DNA of 64,000 bases from Yersinia artesiana (GTDB lineage: Bacteria > Pseudomonadota > Gammaproteobacteria > Enterobacterales > Enterobacteriaceae). Positions 1 through 8,380 of this stretch are shown here, piece by piece. The notes below the pieces were generated by a model, which saw nothing but the letters and a program-made list of their open reading frames with translations, searched no databases and was not told where the DNA came from. The position numbers were made by a program, and so were the translations under genes. Within the stretch, counting starts at the first letter, position 1, and each line of letters begins with the position of its first letter. The DNA is taken from contig NZ_CACVAD010000013.1 of assembly GCF_902726545.1 (NCBI RefSeq), positions 36,476 through 100,475 of the forward strand, read 5' to 3'.

Positions 1-315
1 GCGTTACAAGTGCTACTTAATAGCAGTGCGACACTTAATTTTAATGCCTTGCTGGTGGCTGATGAGCGGGAAGCTCAAAGCGTTATTCCACAGCTCCAGG
101 CGTTTAATAAATCTGTTCCTGATGACATTATGGTATTTAGCCTGGCCGGATCTTTACATTATCCGGGAGTGCCGACCATTCCTGCAATTGAATATTCTAT
201 GGATGCGATGGCAGCGAAAATAGTGGCATGGCTTAATGAGAAAACCAAAAGCGTGTTGGGTTCATACGCATTACGTGGGGATTTAATTATTCCGGATATG
301 CCCGCCAGGAAATGA
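1..315 (+). CDS. LacI-family transcriptional regulator, C-terminal fragment (cut by window edge)
   Basis: An open frame runs from base 1 to a TGA at 313-315 and gives 104 residues with no start in the window, so the gene begins upstream. What is visible is the end of a periplasmic-binding-protein-like effector domain. It has a FNALLVADEREAQ stretch like the 'which operator or ligand would be used' segment of LacI/GalR proteins, an EYSMDAMAAKIVAWL helix, and a closing GDLIIPDMPARK strand typical of the last residues of this family. The DNA-binding part is outside the window. The ligand and target genes cannot be read from this fragment, and the next gene, a ybiR permease, lies 169 bp downstream with no clear link. 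Confidence 0.8.
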   Translation, partial: ALQVLLNSSATLNFNALLVADEREAQSVIPQLQAFNKSVPDDIMVFSLAGSLHYPGVPTIPAIEYSMDAMAAKIVAWLNEKTKSVLGSYALRGDLIIPDMPARK

Positions 316-484
316 TTTCTGTTTAAAATGGCGCGGTGACTTTCCCTCTGTTTATCACGTCTGTTGTAACAAATCTGTAGCAGCCATAAATTTGGCTGTA
401 CGCAGAGAATAGGTGCTGGCATAAAACGACGGGCTGCGCTAACGTGGCCTTCTTTGTCAGCCCCTGCTATTTGTAGACCTTCTG

Positions 485-1618
485 ATGACACTATTCACGA
501 CCACCCAACACGCGGTAAAAACTGTTTTTAGGCCTTTTTTGCAAGACCGCTTGCTACATATTCTATTGGTTTTAGGTATCGGCCTGACCGCATTGATGCC
601 CACAAAGATTTCGGCCTTCCCACAGTTTATTGACTGGACCACCATTGTCACTTTATTGGGATTAATGCTACTGACGAAAGGCGTCGAGGTGAGTGGTTAC
701 TTCGATTTTATCGGTCGGAAGATTATTAATACATTACAGACGGAGCGGCATCTGGCGCTGTTTTTAGTCTTGTCGGCCGCAGTGTTGTCCTCTTTTCTGA
801 CCAATGATGTGGCACTGTTTATCATTGTTCCACTGATTTTAACGCTAAAGAAAATATCTTATTTACCGGTTTCCCGCCTGATTATCTTCTCTGCACTGGC
901 GGTGAATGCAGGCTCGCTATTAACGCCGATCGGCAATCCACAGAATATTTTATTATGGAGCCGTTCCGAGCTGTCATTTATTGGTTTTACACTCCAAATG
1001 GCGCCGCTGGCAGCAACAATTTTGTTGACCCTGCTGGCAGTGACCTGGTGGCGTTTCCCTGCGCGTAAAATTAACAAACACGCTACCAGCCCGGTTTATC
1101 CTTACCAGTCTCGTTTATTGCTCAGTTGCCTGGCGCTGTATGTGATTTTTATTATTTGTGTTGATTTAGGCTGGGCGGAGTATGGGTTATTGGTTGTTTT
1201 TACCGGGTTATTATTACTGGCGCGGCGCGTTTTACTGGCAATAGACTGGAGCTTGATCGTGGTCTTTATGGCGATGTTTATTGATGTGCGCTTATTGACT
1301 GAATTACCCGGCTTACAGTCGCTTTTCGGTGAAATCAAAACCTTATCTGCGGCTGCGGCTTATATATTGGGTATCGGGTTATCTCAAGTTATCAGTAATG
1401 TTCCGGCGACCATTTTATTACTTAATTATCTGCCTTCCAGTGCGCTGGTGGCTTATGCAGTTAATATTGGCGGCTTTGGCTTCGCTTTGGGGTCTATGGC
1501 CAATTTAATCGCGCTGAGAATGGCGGGTGAACCGGCCATCTGGCTAAAATTCCATGCATATTCACTGCCATTCTTATTCTGGAGTGCATTGGTCGGCTGG
1601 CTGTTATTAGCGTTCTGA
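485..1618 (+). CDS. ybiR: YbiR-like inner-membrane anion permease
   Basis: Polytopic membrane protein of 377 residues with about ten hydrophobic segments, of the ion transporter superfamily that includes the SLC13/ArsB/NhaD-type permeases. It follows E. coli YbiR almost throughout, including LLTKGVEVSGYFD, TNDVALFIIVPL, NAGSLLTPIGNPQNIL and QVISNVPATILLLNY. The NPQN and NVP(A/S)T motifs lie in the two inverted halves where substrate and cation are expected to bind in this superfamily. The true substrate of YbiR is not established. In E. coli the gene lies beside the manganese regulator mntR; here it sits beside a LacI-type regulator, so the context is rearranged. The ATG at 485 has only a weak ribosome-binding site. 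Confidence 0.85.
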   Translation: MTLFTTTQHAVKTVFRPFLQDRLLHILLVLGIGLTALMPTKISAFPQFIDWTTIVTLLGLMLLTKGVEVSGYFDFIGRKIINTLQTERHLALFLVLSAAVLSSFLTNDVALFIIVPLILTLKKISYLPVSRLIIFSALAVNAGSLLTPIGNPQNILLWSRSELSFIGFTLQMAPLAATILLTLLAVTWWRFPARKINKHATSPVYPYQSRLLLSCLALYVIFIICVDLGWAEYGLLVVFTGLLLLARRVLLAIDWSLIVVFMAMFIDVRLLTELPGLQSLFGEIKTLSAAAAYILGIGLSQVISNVPATILLLNYLPSSALVAYAVNIGGFGFALGSMANLIALRMAGEPAIWLKFHAYSLPFLFWSALVGWLLLAF

Positions 1619-1681
1619 AAGAAGGATAGCCACTTTATTGGCTCAGAGAGTAAATCTATGCCAATAAGTGACTCAATGCGC

Positions 1682-2719
1682 TTAGAGAAAAATAGCCAGT
1701 AAAAAAGCCATCACAATAATCAGCGCGATAAAGGCCAGTGATGGCTTTTGCAACAAAGTTTGTAATGACTGTGGCAGGGCGACAATCAGCGGGTTAATCA
1801 ACGGTTGAATGGTTTTTTGATCTTCGGCTAAGTGCTGGGCGGCACTCGCCCGGTCTAATCGGGCGGCAAACAAGACATTAATGATGTCGTTTAACTGCGC
1901 TTGCGTTAGCGGTGTGGTTGGGCTGGCCTGGAAACGATTCTGACTATAATCAATCAATAGCTGCTGTTCCTGCGCATCGGCGGGCTGTTTCAGCGCCGTT
2001 TGCAGGTTAATCAGTGTCGGTGCGGTTTGCTGGCTGAGGGCCACTTTGACCTGCAAAAACTGGCTGAGTATTTGGAAATGGCGCGCGGGCAGCGGGTCAT
2101 TGCTTTTCACTCCCACCATATCAAAGAGTGCTTGCCAAATTTTGGCGGGTTGCTCGCCGGTTGCTGCACTGAGTTTAGCCACCAACGATTGAATATGCTG
2201 ATGTTCGGCAGGTAACAATGGCCTGTCAGTTATCGTTGTTAACTGGGGCTGGGGAATATTCAGCGTACCGGATTGCAGTAATACCAACACCTGTTGCAAC
2301 TCAGCATGGCTTAATTGACTTAACACTGTATGACCAAACTGCTGACGGATAAAATCGCTCACCGCCTGGCGGTTATTGCCTTGGGGCAACAACTCGGTAA
2401 GCTGTTGGCGTAGCTGGTGATTGGCATGGTTTTCCTGAGCCTGAGACAAGCGAGTTTGCAGTAACTGCTCGGCTGGTTGGAAGTGGCGAGCCAGTAAATC
2501 ACTGGTGCTGCTAAGGGATAAATCATGGCGCAACCCCGCCCAAATTTCGGCAGATTTTATCGGGCTAAGTGCCATGATCCGCACTATTAGCTTTTCCAAC
2601 GTGGTGCGCTGTGCCGGGGTCAGCGCCCGCTCTTCCACTTGGCCCGCAGAGGGCAATTTGGTCGGTGCAATATTACTGCCATTGGTAATGGAGGCACCTG
2701 GGCTGTTCAAAGGTTGCAT
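1682..2719 (-). CDS. flk: Flagella biosynthesis regulator Flk
   Basis: 345-residue protein matching Flk (RflH) of enteric bacteria. It is a largely cytoplasmic protein anchored by one C-terminal membrane segment (LAFIALIIVMAFLLAIFL). In Salmonella, Flk helps couple flagellar assembly state to export of late regulators. Two repeated halves are visible: LSPIKSAEIWAGLRHDL near the N-terminus and the related TGEQPAKIWQALFDMVGV later. The conserved PQGNNRQAVSDFIRQQFG and DRPLLPAEHQHIQSLVAKL are also present. The frame is open 99 bases further upstream, but the ATG at 2719 is preceded by AAGGA at good spacing and gives the normal N-terminus. In E. coli flk adjoins pdxB; here about 8.6 kb of accessory genes separate them. 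Confidence 0.9.
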   Translation of the reverse strand: MQPLNSPGASITNGSNIAPTKLPSAGQVEERALTPAQRTTLEKLIVRIMALSPIKSAEIWAGLRHDLSLSSTSDLLARHFQPAEQLLQTRLSQAQENHANHQLRQQLTELLPQGNNRQAVSDFIRQQFGHTVLSQLSHAELQQVLVLLQSGTLNIPQPQLTTITDRPLLPAEHQHIQSLVAKLSAATGEQPAKIWQALFDMVGVKSNDPLPARHFQILSQFLQVKVALSQQTAPTLINLQTALKQPADAQEQQLLIDYSQNRFQASPTTPLTQAQLNDIINVLFAARLDRASAAQHLAEDQKTIQPLINPLIVALPQSLQTLLQKPSLAFIALIIVMAFLLAIFL

Positions 2720-2901
2720 ATAACCTGTCCTTCGCAGTGGAGGCGATAGTGTGGAAGATTCATCGGTGATCCGCGGGTAAACGCAGGTTGCTGGTATAAT
2801 ACCATGTGGGCGACCCATATGCCTTTGTAATGAAATGTCACTTTGGCTGATTGTTTAGGTTCAAAGATTGATAATCTAAATTATGCCGCTAAGATGGGCG
2901 C

Positions 2902-2961
2902 TCAACCTTGAATAGCATTGAGTTAACAATGCCAAGGATAATTTATTCGATGCAAGGTTGA
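2902..2961 (+). promoter_or_regulatory. Nested inverted repeats upstream of scsA
   Basis: An outer pair (TCAACCTTG at 2902-2910 and CAAGGTTGA at 2953-2961) encloses an inner perfect pair (GCATTG at 2915-2920 and CAATGC at 2927-2932). The block ends 41 bases before the scsA start. Its position suggests an operator or leader structure for the scs operon. The metal- or stress-responsive regulator that would bind is not known from the sequence. Confidence 0.4.
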
Positions 2962-3002
2962 TCATGAATATCGTTGAGTGCGGATAGGGTTAAATAGGGA
3001 TA

Positions 3003-3356
3003 ATGTTTAAACGACAACGCGCCGCAAAGTGGTTCCTCTGTCTGGCTTGCCTGGTCATACTGGTTTGTATGACGCAACGCATTGCCAGCTTGCACGCGTT
3101 GGAAAAAAGTTTGCTTTTGCCATCATCATCACAGGTTGTTGCCGATGCAAACGACGCCCCAACCCCTTGTGAATTAAGTGCCAAATCCCTGCTGGCATCA
3201 CCTCCCGTTCTGTTCGAATTAGCCATTTTCTCTCTGGGCTTATTGCTGCTGTTATTGGTACCCATCATACCCGCCAGCATGCGGTTCCCTCCGCCCAGAG
3301 TCATATCACCCAGCGGTTTGAGGGTGCATTTGCGATTATGCATTTTCCGGGAATAG
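3003..3356 (+). CDS. scsA: Suppressor of copper sensitivity protein ScsA
   Basis: Small 117-residue membrane protein, first gene of scsABCD. It has two hydrophobic segments, at about residues 10-25 and 69-90, around a short periplasmic loop. The loop holds the CELSAKSLLASPPV string that is characteristic of ScsA, and the C-terminal tail holds a second cysteine near its end (RLCIFRE). ScsA is linked genetically to copper tolerance in Salmonella, but its molecular role is unknown. The start ATG at 3003 follows an AGGGATA string. scsB begins 50 bases downstream after a GGAG site, so the two are probably co-transcribed. The identification rests on this motif, the size and the operon context. Confidence 0.8.
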   Translation: MFKRQRAAKWFLCLACLVILVCMTQRIASLHALEKSLLLPSSSQVVADANDAPTPCELSAKSLLASPPVLFELAIFSLGLLLLLLVPIIPASMRFPPPRVISPSGLRVHLRLCIFRE

Positions 3357-3406
3357 CACAACAACTCCCTATGTTGTTGTAATTAATCTATTTCTGGAGA
3401 AAGACA

Positions 3407-5467
3407 ATGCTCAATTTAAGCAAGACAGCTTTGTTCTGTCTGTTGCTGCTATGGATGCCCACCCTTTGGGCAGCAGATAGCGGCTGGCTGGTCAGTGCGC
3501 AAAATGACCATGCCAAGGTTCGAGTCCGTGCCGAGCCTTCTGTCGGTAATGAAACCCGTATGTTACTGAGCGTTCAGCTGGAAAAAGGCTGGAAAACCTA
3601 TTGGCGCTCGCCGGGAGAAGGGGGCATTGCACCCGCTATTACCTGGTCGCCACCTCTTGAAACCGTAAAATGGTACTGGCCGGTACCGCAACGTTTTGAT
3701 GTGTCTGGAATTTCTACTCAGGGCTATCATGAACAGGCCGTTTTGCCAATCGTGATTTCCGGTAAAGCCCCCACAACACTCAGCGGAACATTAACCCTGT
3801 CGACATGCAGTAATGTCTGCATTTTGACTGACTACCCATTTAGCCTGGATATGTCTGCGGCAGTCAGCGCTGAAAACCAGCAGCAATTTGAACACGATTT
3901 TGCCCAAGCGATGGGGCAAGTGCCGATTGCCAATGCATTGACCCCGCAAATTCAAGCGGGTTTTAGTCAGGGAGAAGTACAAATTCTTGCTCTGCGTGAT
4001 GAAGGTTGGCAGCAGCCAGAACTGTTCTTCGACACCCTCGAAGATGTCGACCTCGGCAAACCGGTCGTCACGGTGCAGGGTAATCAACTCTCCGTGCGGG
4101 TGCCGGCTACCGATGGCTGGGGGGAGGGAACAGGCAATCTGAGCGGTAAGTCGCTGACTCTGGTGATAGCGGATGGTGGGCTGGCGCAAGAGGCGACGGT
4201 GACTATCGGATCCGCGCTAACGTTACCGCAATCTAGCTCCTCGTTTTGGTCGTGGATTCTGATGGCGCTGGCGGGTGGGTTAATCCTTAACCTGATGCCG
4301 TGTGTGCTGCCGGTATTGGCGATGAAGCTTGGTTCCATTCTGCAAACTGAGCATCAAACTCGCCGTCAGGTACGCTGGCAGTTTCTGGCCTCGTCTGCTG
4401 GGATAATCACCTCCTTCTGGCTGCTGGCCTTGCTGATGACGCTCTTGCGACTGGGTAATCATGCGCTTGGCTGGGGGATCCAGTTCCAAAATCCGTGGTT
4501 TATCGGTTTTATGGTCTTGGTGACCGCACTCTTTAGCGCCAACCTGTTCGGGCTGTTCGAGATTCAGCTCTCTTCATCATTGAATACCCGCATCGCCGCC
4601 CCACGCATTGAAAAAACGGGCGCTCGGGGGATGGCGGGCCACTTTGGGCAAGGCGCTTTGGCGACTTTGCTGGCAACCCCGTGTTCTGCTCCCTTCCTTG
4701 GTACCGCCGTGGCTTTCGCACTGGCGGCCCCAATGCCCGCGCTGTGGGGGATTTTTACCGCGCTCGGGGTGGGGATGAGTTTGCCGTGGTTGGCAGTCGC
4801 CGCGTGGCCGAAACTCGCGTTGTGCCTACCGCGCCCCGGCCGTTGGATGAATCACTTGCGGATCGCCATGGGCGTACTGATGCTGGCGTCCTGTCTGTGG
4901 TTACTTAGCTTGATGATCAGTCATATCGGCCTGCAAACTGCCATTATCATCGCCGGAATAGTCTTGCTGGCATTACTACTGGCTATTGGCAGACGTTACG
5001 GCGCTCGCATTGCCGCGATAGTCAGTTTAATCGCCGTGCTGATTGTTGGGGGATTACTGCTGGTGGGGTCATTAACCGCAGATTTATGGCGCAAACCGCT
5101 GCATGACAATATCCCGTGGCAGCCATTAACCGAAACAGCCATTAAAAAGGCGTTGGCCGAACATAAACGCGTGTTTGTCGATGTCACCGCCGATTGGTGT
5201 GTGACTTGCAAAGTTAACAAGATACACGTGCTGATGCGTGATGATGTGCAACAGGCTTTGCAAGCGCCGGATGTGGTGGCGTTACGCGGAGACTGGACGC
5301 GTCCTTCTGCGGATATCACCGCTTTTTTACGTGAACGTGGCAGTGTTGCCATTCCGTTCAACCAAATTTATGGGCCGCAGCAACCGCAGGGAGTGGTACT
5401 TTCTCCGCTGCTGGACAGTGATGTTCTGCTCAAAGTGTTGGCCGATGCGAAAGGAAATAAAAAATGA
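3407..5467 (+). CDS. scsB: ScsB, DsbD-like membrane thiol:disulfide interchange protein
   Basis: 686-residue protein that carries reducing power from cytoplasmic thioredoxin across the inner membrane to periplasmic Scs partners. Visible parts in order are a signal peptide (residues 1-22), a periplasmic N-terminal domain with a CSNVC pair (Cys134, Cys138), and an eight-segment DsbD-type membrane core (about 280-560). The core has one cysteine in each half, LMPCVLPV (Cys299) and ATPCSAPF (Cys426). A C-terminal thioredoxin-like domain carries CVTC (Cys598, Cys601). The six cysteines are those needed for the electron relay in this family. It overlaps scsC by four bases (ATGA), so the two are translationally coupled. 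Confidence 0.9.
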   Translation: MLNLSKTALFCLLLLWMPTLWAADSGWLVSAQNDHAKVRVRAEPSVGNETRMLLSVQLEKGWKTYWRSPGEGGIAPAITWSPPLETVKWYWPVPQRFDVSGISTQGYHEQAVLPIVISGKAPTTLSGTLTLSTCSNVCILTDYPFSLDMSAAVSAENQQQFEHDFAQAMGQVPIANALTPQIQAGFSQGEVQILALRDEGWQQPELFFDTLEDVDLGKPVVTVQGNQLSVRVPATDGWGEGTGNLSGKSLTLVIADGGLAQEATVTIGSALTLPQSSSSFWSWILMALAGGLILNLMPCVLPVLAMKLGSILQTEHQTRRQVRWQFLASSAGIITSFWLLALLMTLLRLGNHALGWGIQFQNPWFIGFMVLVTALFSANLFGLFEIQLSSSLNTRIAAPRIEKTGARGMAGHFGQGALATLLATPCSAPFLGTAVAFALAAPMPALWGIFTALGVGMSLPWLAVAAWPKLALCLPRPGRWMNHLRIAMGVLMLASCLWLLSLMISHIGLQTAIIIAGIVLLALLLAIGRRYGARIAAIVSLIAVLIVGGLLLVGSLTADLWRKPLHDNIPWQPLTETAIKKALAEHKRVFVDVTADWCVTCKVNKIHVLMRDDVQQALQAPDVVALRGDWTRPSADITAFLRERGSVAIPFNQIYGPQQPQGVVLSPLLDSDVLLKVLADAKGNKK

Positions 5468-6189
5468 GAATATTGACTGTATTACTGTTTGTTATGTTTT
5501 CGAACCCTCTATGGGCGGCGGCTCCCTTCACCCCTGAACAGGAAGTTCGCATTAAAGAACTGATCCGTGAAACGCTAATCTCTAATCCAGATATTCTGGA
5601 ACAAGCGGTCAATGCCTGGCAGCAACAGGCCAATGAAGCACAAGGGCAACAACTGAGTCAGTTTATCGCGGCGAATAAACAAGCCCTGTATCAAGATCCC
5701 GGCAGCCCGCGTTTTGGCGCGACGGCACCGCAACTGACCCTGGTTTCTTTCACCGACTACAATTGTCCATTCTGTAAAACATTTGACCCATTGTTGGAAA
5801 AGTTAGTCAAAGAGTACCCGCAGGTGGCGGTGGTGATAAAACCATTGCCATTCAAAGGGGAAAGCTCGGTGACCAGTGCGCGATTGGCATTGACTCTGTG
5901 GCAACAGCACCCGGAACAATGGATGGCTTTTCATCAGCGTTTGATGGCGAAAAAAGGCTTCCACGATGCGAGCAGTATTGCCGCTGCACAGAAAAAAACC
6001 GGGGTGACACCGGCTGCGCTAAGTGAGCAAAGTCTGAATGTGCTGCGCTCCAATTTGAAGTTGGCCGACCAACTGGGTATTCAGGGCACCCCCGCCACCT
6101 TAATTGGTGACCAGTTAGTACCGGGCGCGATTTCTTATCAAGAATTGGAAGAGATAGTGAAGCAACAACTGGCACAGGCGGGTAAATGA
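5464..6189 (+). CDS. scsC: ScsC, periplasmic thioredoxin-fold disulfide reductase/isomerase
   Basis: 241-residue secreted protein. A signal peptide (1-18) is followed by an amphipathic glutamine-rich N-terminal stretch (about 20-80), then a DsbA-type thioredoxin fold with an inserted helical domain. The active site is CPFC (Cys101-Cys104) and the cis-proline loop is GTP (Thr209-Pro210). ScsC proteins are kept reduced by ScsB. Salmonella ScsC is shorter and monomeric, whereas the Proteus protein has an N-terminal extension that makes it a trimer with isomerase activity. The length and N-terminal extension here resemble the Proteus form; trimerisation is inferred, not shown. It overlaps scsB and scsD by four bases each. 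Confidence 0.9.
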   Translation: MRILTVLLFVMFSNPLWAAAPFTPEQEVRIKELIRETLISNPDILEQAVNAWQQQANEAQGQQLSQFIAANKQALYQDPGSPRFGATAPQLTLVSFTDYNCPFCKTFDPLLEKLVKEYPQVAVVIKPLPFKGESSVTSARLALTLWQQHPEQWMAFHQRLMAKKGFHDASSIAAAQKKTGVTPAALSEQSLNVLRSNLKLADQLGIQGTPATLIGDQLVPGAISYQELEEIVKQQLAQAGK

Positions 6190-6686
6190 ATCGCTTAAAG
6201 CGCTGGGGCAAAGAACTGATGGTTCTATTGCTGCTGGTGGTGGCGGTTTCAGTGGCAATGGATTGGTTGCGTAGCCCGCAAGCGCCTGCAAATTGGCCAG
6301 ATACACCACGGCAAACGCTGGCGGGAAAAGTGGTTTCGTTATCCGAAATGAGTCAGGAAAAACCGCTACTTATCTATTTCTGGGCGACATGGTGTGGTGT
6401 GTGCAAATTCACCACTCCCAGTGTCAATCAGTTGGTGCAAGAGGGTGAAAATGTCCTGACCGTGGCGCTGAAGTCAGGAGACTCCGCACAAGTTGGGACT
6501 TGGCTGCGTAAAAAAGGTTACCAGTTGCCGGTGATAAATGACCCGCAAGGTGAGTTATCCGCCCAGTGGCAAATTAATGTCACACCGACCGTGGTTATTC
6601 TCTACCAAGGCAAAATGGTACAACACAGCAGCGGCTGGACCAGCTATTGGGGGATGAAACTGCGCCTGTGGCTGGCGTCCTTCTGA
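6186..6686 (+). CDS. scsD: ScsD, membrane-anchored TlpA-like thioredoxin
   Basis: 166-residue protein with an N-terminal membrane anchor (about residues 9-26) and a periplasmic TlpA/ResA-type thioredoxin domain. The redox motif is WCGVC (Cys70, Cys73) and the cis-proline is in NVTPT (Pro134). It is the last gene of scsABCD and is expected to receive electrons from ScsB; its own substrates are not established. The start overlaps the scsC stop (ATGA). The operon ends close to the convergent MocR-type gene, whose stop codon is 47 bases away. The short GCCCAGTGCCATTAGGCTGGGC-type hairpin with a T-run just before 6751 may end transcription. Confidence 0.85.
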   Translation: MNRLKRWGKELMVLLLLVVAVSVAMDWLRSPQAPANWPDTPRQTLAGKVVSLSEMSQEKPLLIYFWATWCGVCKFTTPSVNQLVQEGENVLTVALKSGDSAQVGTWLRKKGYQLPVINDPQGELSAQWQINVTPTVVILYQGKMVQHSSGWTSYWGMKLRLWLASF

Positions 6687-6732
6687 CGTAATATTTTCCT
6701 GATAATATTTTCTCATAGATAGCCCAGTGCCA

Positions 6733-8199
6733 TTAGGCTGGGCTTTTTTCTGCCCCGCACTCCCTGATAGCGGCACTTAGCCGGGTTATTCCTTGAGTTA
6801 TCAATTCTGGGGAGTTGGCGGCAAAATTCAAACGCAAGGTAAACTCCCCGTAAGCTTCCTGGGTGTGAAAACCACCTCCTTTGGCAAAAGTCACGCCCGC
6901 TTGCCACGCCAGCGGCATCAGTTGAGAAATTGGCTTATTTTCAGGTAGTTGCAGCCAGATAAATAACCCACCATCAGGTATTTCAAACTGACAATCCGGC
7001 GGTAATGTCTGGGTGAGAGCCTCAACCATCACATCACGATGCTGACGATATAAACGGCACGCCCGCCGTAGCTGTTTGTCATATCGCCCGACGGTAACGA
7101 AGGCATCCAGCGCCCGCTGAATCAGGTTCGAACTGGTGAAACTATCTACATGTTTTAAACGTGCCAACTGCGTGTAGTGAGGTTGGTCAGCAACCAAATA
7201 ACCAATACGCATGCTGGGCAGCAACATTTTGGAAAAGGTGCTGACATAGATAACCTCGCCCGGTGCCGCCAGTGAACGCAATGAAGGCAGTTTTTTGCCG
7301 CTGTAGCGCAAATCCCCGACGTAATCATCTTCAAGAATCGGCACTCCGGCGGCTCGTGCGATGTGCAATAGCTGATGGCGACGGCTTTCACTCAGACAGC
7401 GGCCCGTCGGGTTATTAAAATTAGGAATGCAATAAATAAGTTTGGGTTGATGCTTAACCAATAGCGCAGGCAGCGTATCCAATTGCATGCCCTGCTGATC
7501 ACTGGGTAGTGCAACAACATTCACTTTATGTAGGCGAAACAGGGCAATTGCTTCGGCATAAGTAGGTTCTTCTACCAACACGGTATCACCTGGGGCCAAT
7601 AATGATTGGCTCACCAAACTGATGGCGTGTTGCGAACCATTGGTTATTAGCAATTGCTCTGGGCGTGTCGCGATTCCCTGCGCAGAAAGAATGCGGCTCA
7701 GGGTATCGCGCAGCGGGTAATAACCGCAGTAATCGCCGTAACTGAATGCCTCCTCAGCATGACGCCGCAATATCGATTGCAGAATCTGGCGGAATTCATC
7801 CAGTGGAAAAATCTTTGGGCTGCCAATGCCCGCAGCGAAATTGATGGTGTCTGGGGGGAGGGGAATATCAGCATAACCGTCCAGCCGTGAAGTCACGGTG
7901 GTAAAACGGTCGAGTGGGAATTCCCCTGGTAATAGCGGCTGTGGCTGACTTGGCGGTGGCGAGAGATGGCGAACATAGGCACCGCTGCCGCGTCGTTGTT
8001 GCAAAAAACCTTTAGCTGCCAACTCGGCGTAGGCGTTATCCACCGTTAGGCGGCTGACGGACAATTCTGCTGCCAAAGTACGGGTTGACGGCAATTTATC
8101 CCCATCAGCAAAGACGCCACTGAGAATAGCCCGCCGCAGTGCTTCTTCAATTTGCAGATACAGCGGAATGTCTTGTTGGCGATCTAAGGGAATATGCAT
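6733..8199 (-). CDS. MocR/PdxR-type regulator (GntR winged helix fused to aminotransferase fold)
   Basis: 488-residue two-domain protein. Residues 5-78 form a GntR-type winged helix (PLYLQIEEALRRAILSG, then LPSTRTLAAELSVSRLTVD). Residues about 110-480 form a fold-type I aminotransferase-like domain with the NPTGR loop and the pyridoxal-phosphate lysine in STFSKMLLPSMRIGYL (Lys324). MocR proteins use PLP or a PLP adduct as effector and often control a divergent gene. The divergent neighbour here is a DMT-family exporter at 8381, so this is its likely regulator. The resemblance is to MocR proteins in general; it cannot be tied to a specific effector such as PLP, GABA or taurine from the sequence. 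Confidence 0.85.
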   Translation of the reverse strand: MHIPLDRQQDIPLYLQIEEALRRAILSGVFADGDKLPSTRTLAAELSVSRLTVDNAYAELAAKGFLQQRRGSGAYVRHLSPPPSQPQPLLPGEFPLDRFTTVTSRLDGYADIPLPPDTINFAAGIGSPKIFPLDEFRQILQSILRRHAEEAFSYGDYCGYYPLRDTLSRILSAQGIATRPEQLLITNGSQHAISLVSQSLLAPGDTVLVEEPTYAEAIALFRLHKVNVVALPSDQQGMQLDTLPALLVKHQPKLIYCIPNFNNPTGRCLSESRRHQLLHIARAAGVPILEDDYVGDLRYSGKKLPSLRSLAAPGEVIYVSTFSKMLLPSMRIGYLVADQPHYTQLARLKHVDSFTSSNLIQRALDAFVTVGRYDKQLRRACRLYRQHRDVMVEALTQTLPPDCQFEIPDGGLFIWLQLPENKPISQLMPLAWQAGVTFAKGGGFHTQEAYGEFTLRLNFAANSPELITQGITRLSAAIRECGAEKSPA

Positions 8200-8210
8200 G
8201 TGATAACGCC

Positions 8211-8314
8211 AAAAGTGGCTCAGGCTAGAAATGATACTTTTACTATACCCAATGCCAACAAGGCTTCAAGCAAGAAAAAGTGGCCTGCATCAATCAGGAG
8301 GGAAGTGGCTCTGG
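8211..8314. promoter_or_regulatory. Three direct AGTGGC repeats between MocR-type gene and exporter
   Basis: The 181-bp divergent intergenic region carries three same-direction copies of an A-rich AGTGGC box: AAAAGTGGCTC at 8211, AAAAAGTGGCCT at 8275 and GGAAGTGGCTC at 8301. MocR-family regulators commonly bind direct repeats in such a region, so these are candidate sites for the protein encoded at 6733-8199. The assignment is inference from position and repetition. Confidence 0.4.
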
Positions 8315-8380
8315 TGGCAAAAAAATGGCGGAGTAAAATTGCCTTAAATTAAGCAATGTCGTCAATCTAATGAGGCTGTT

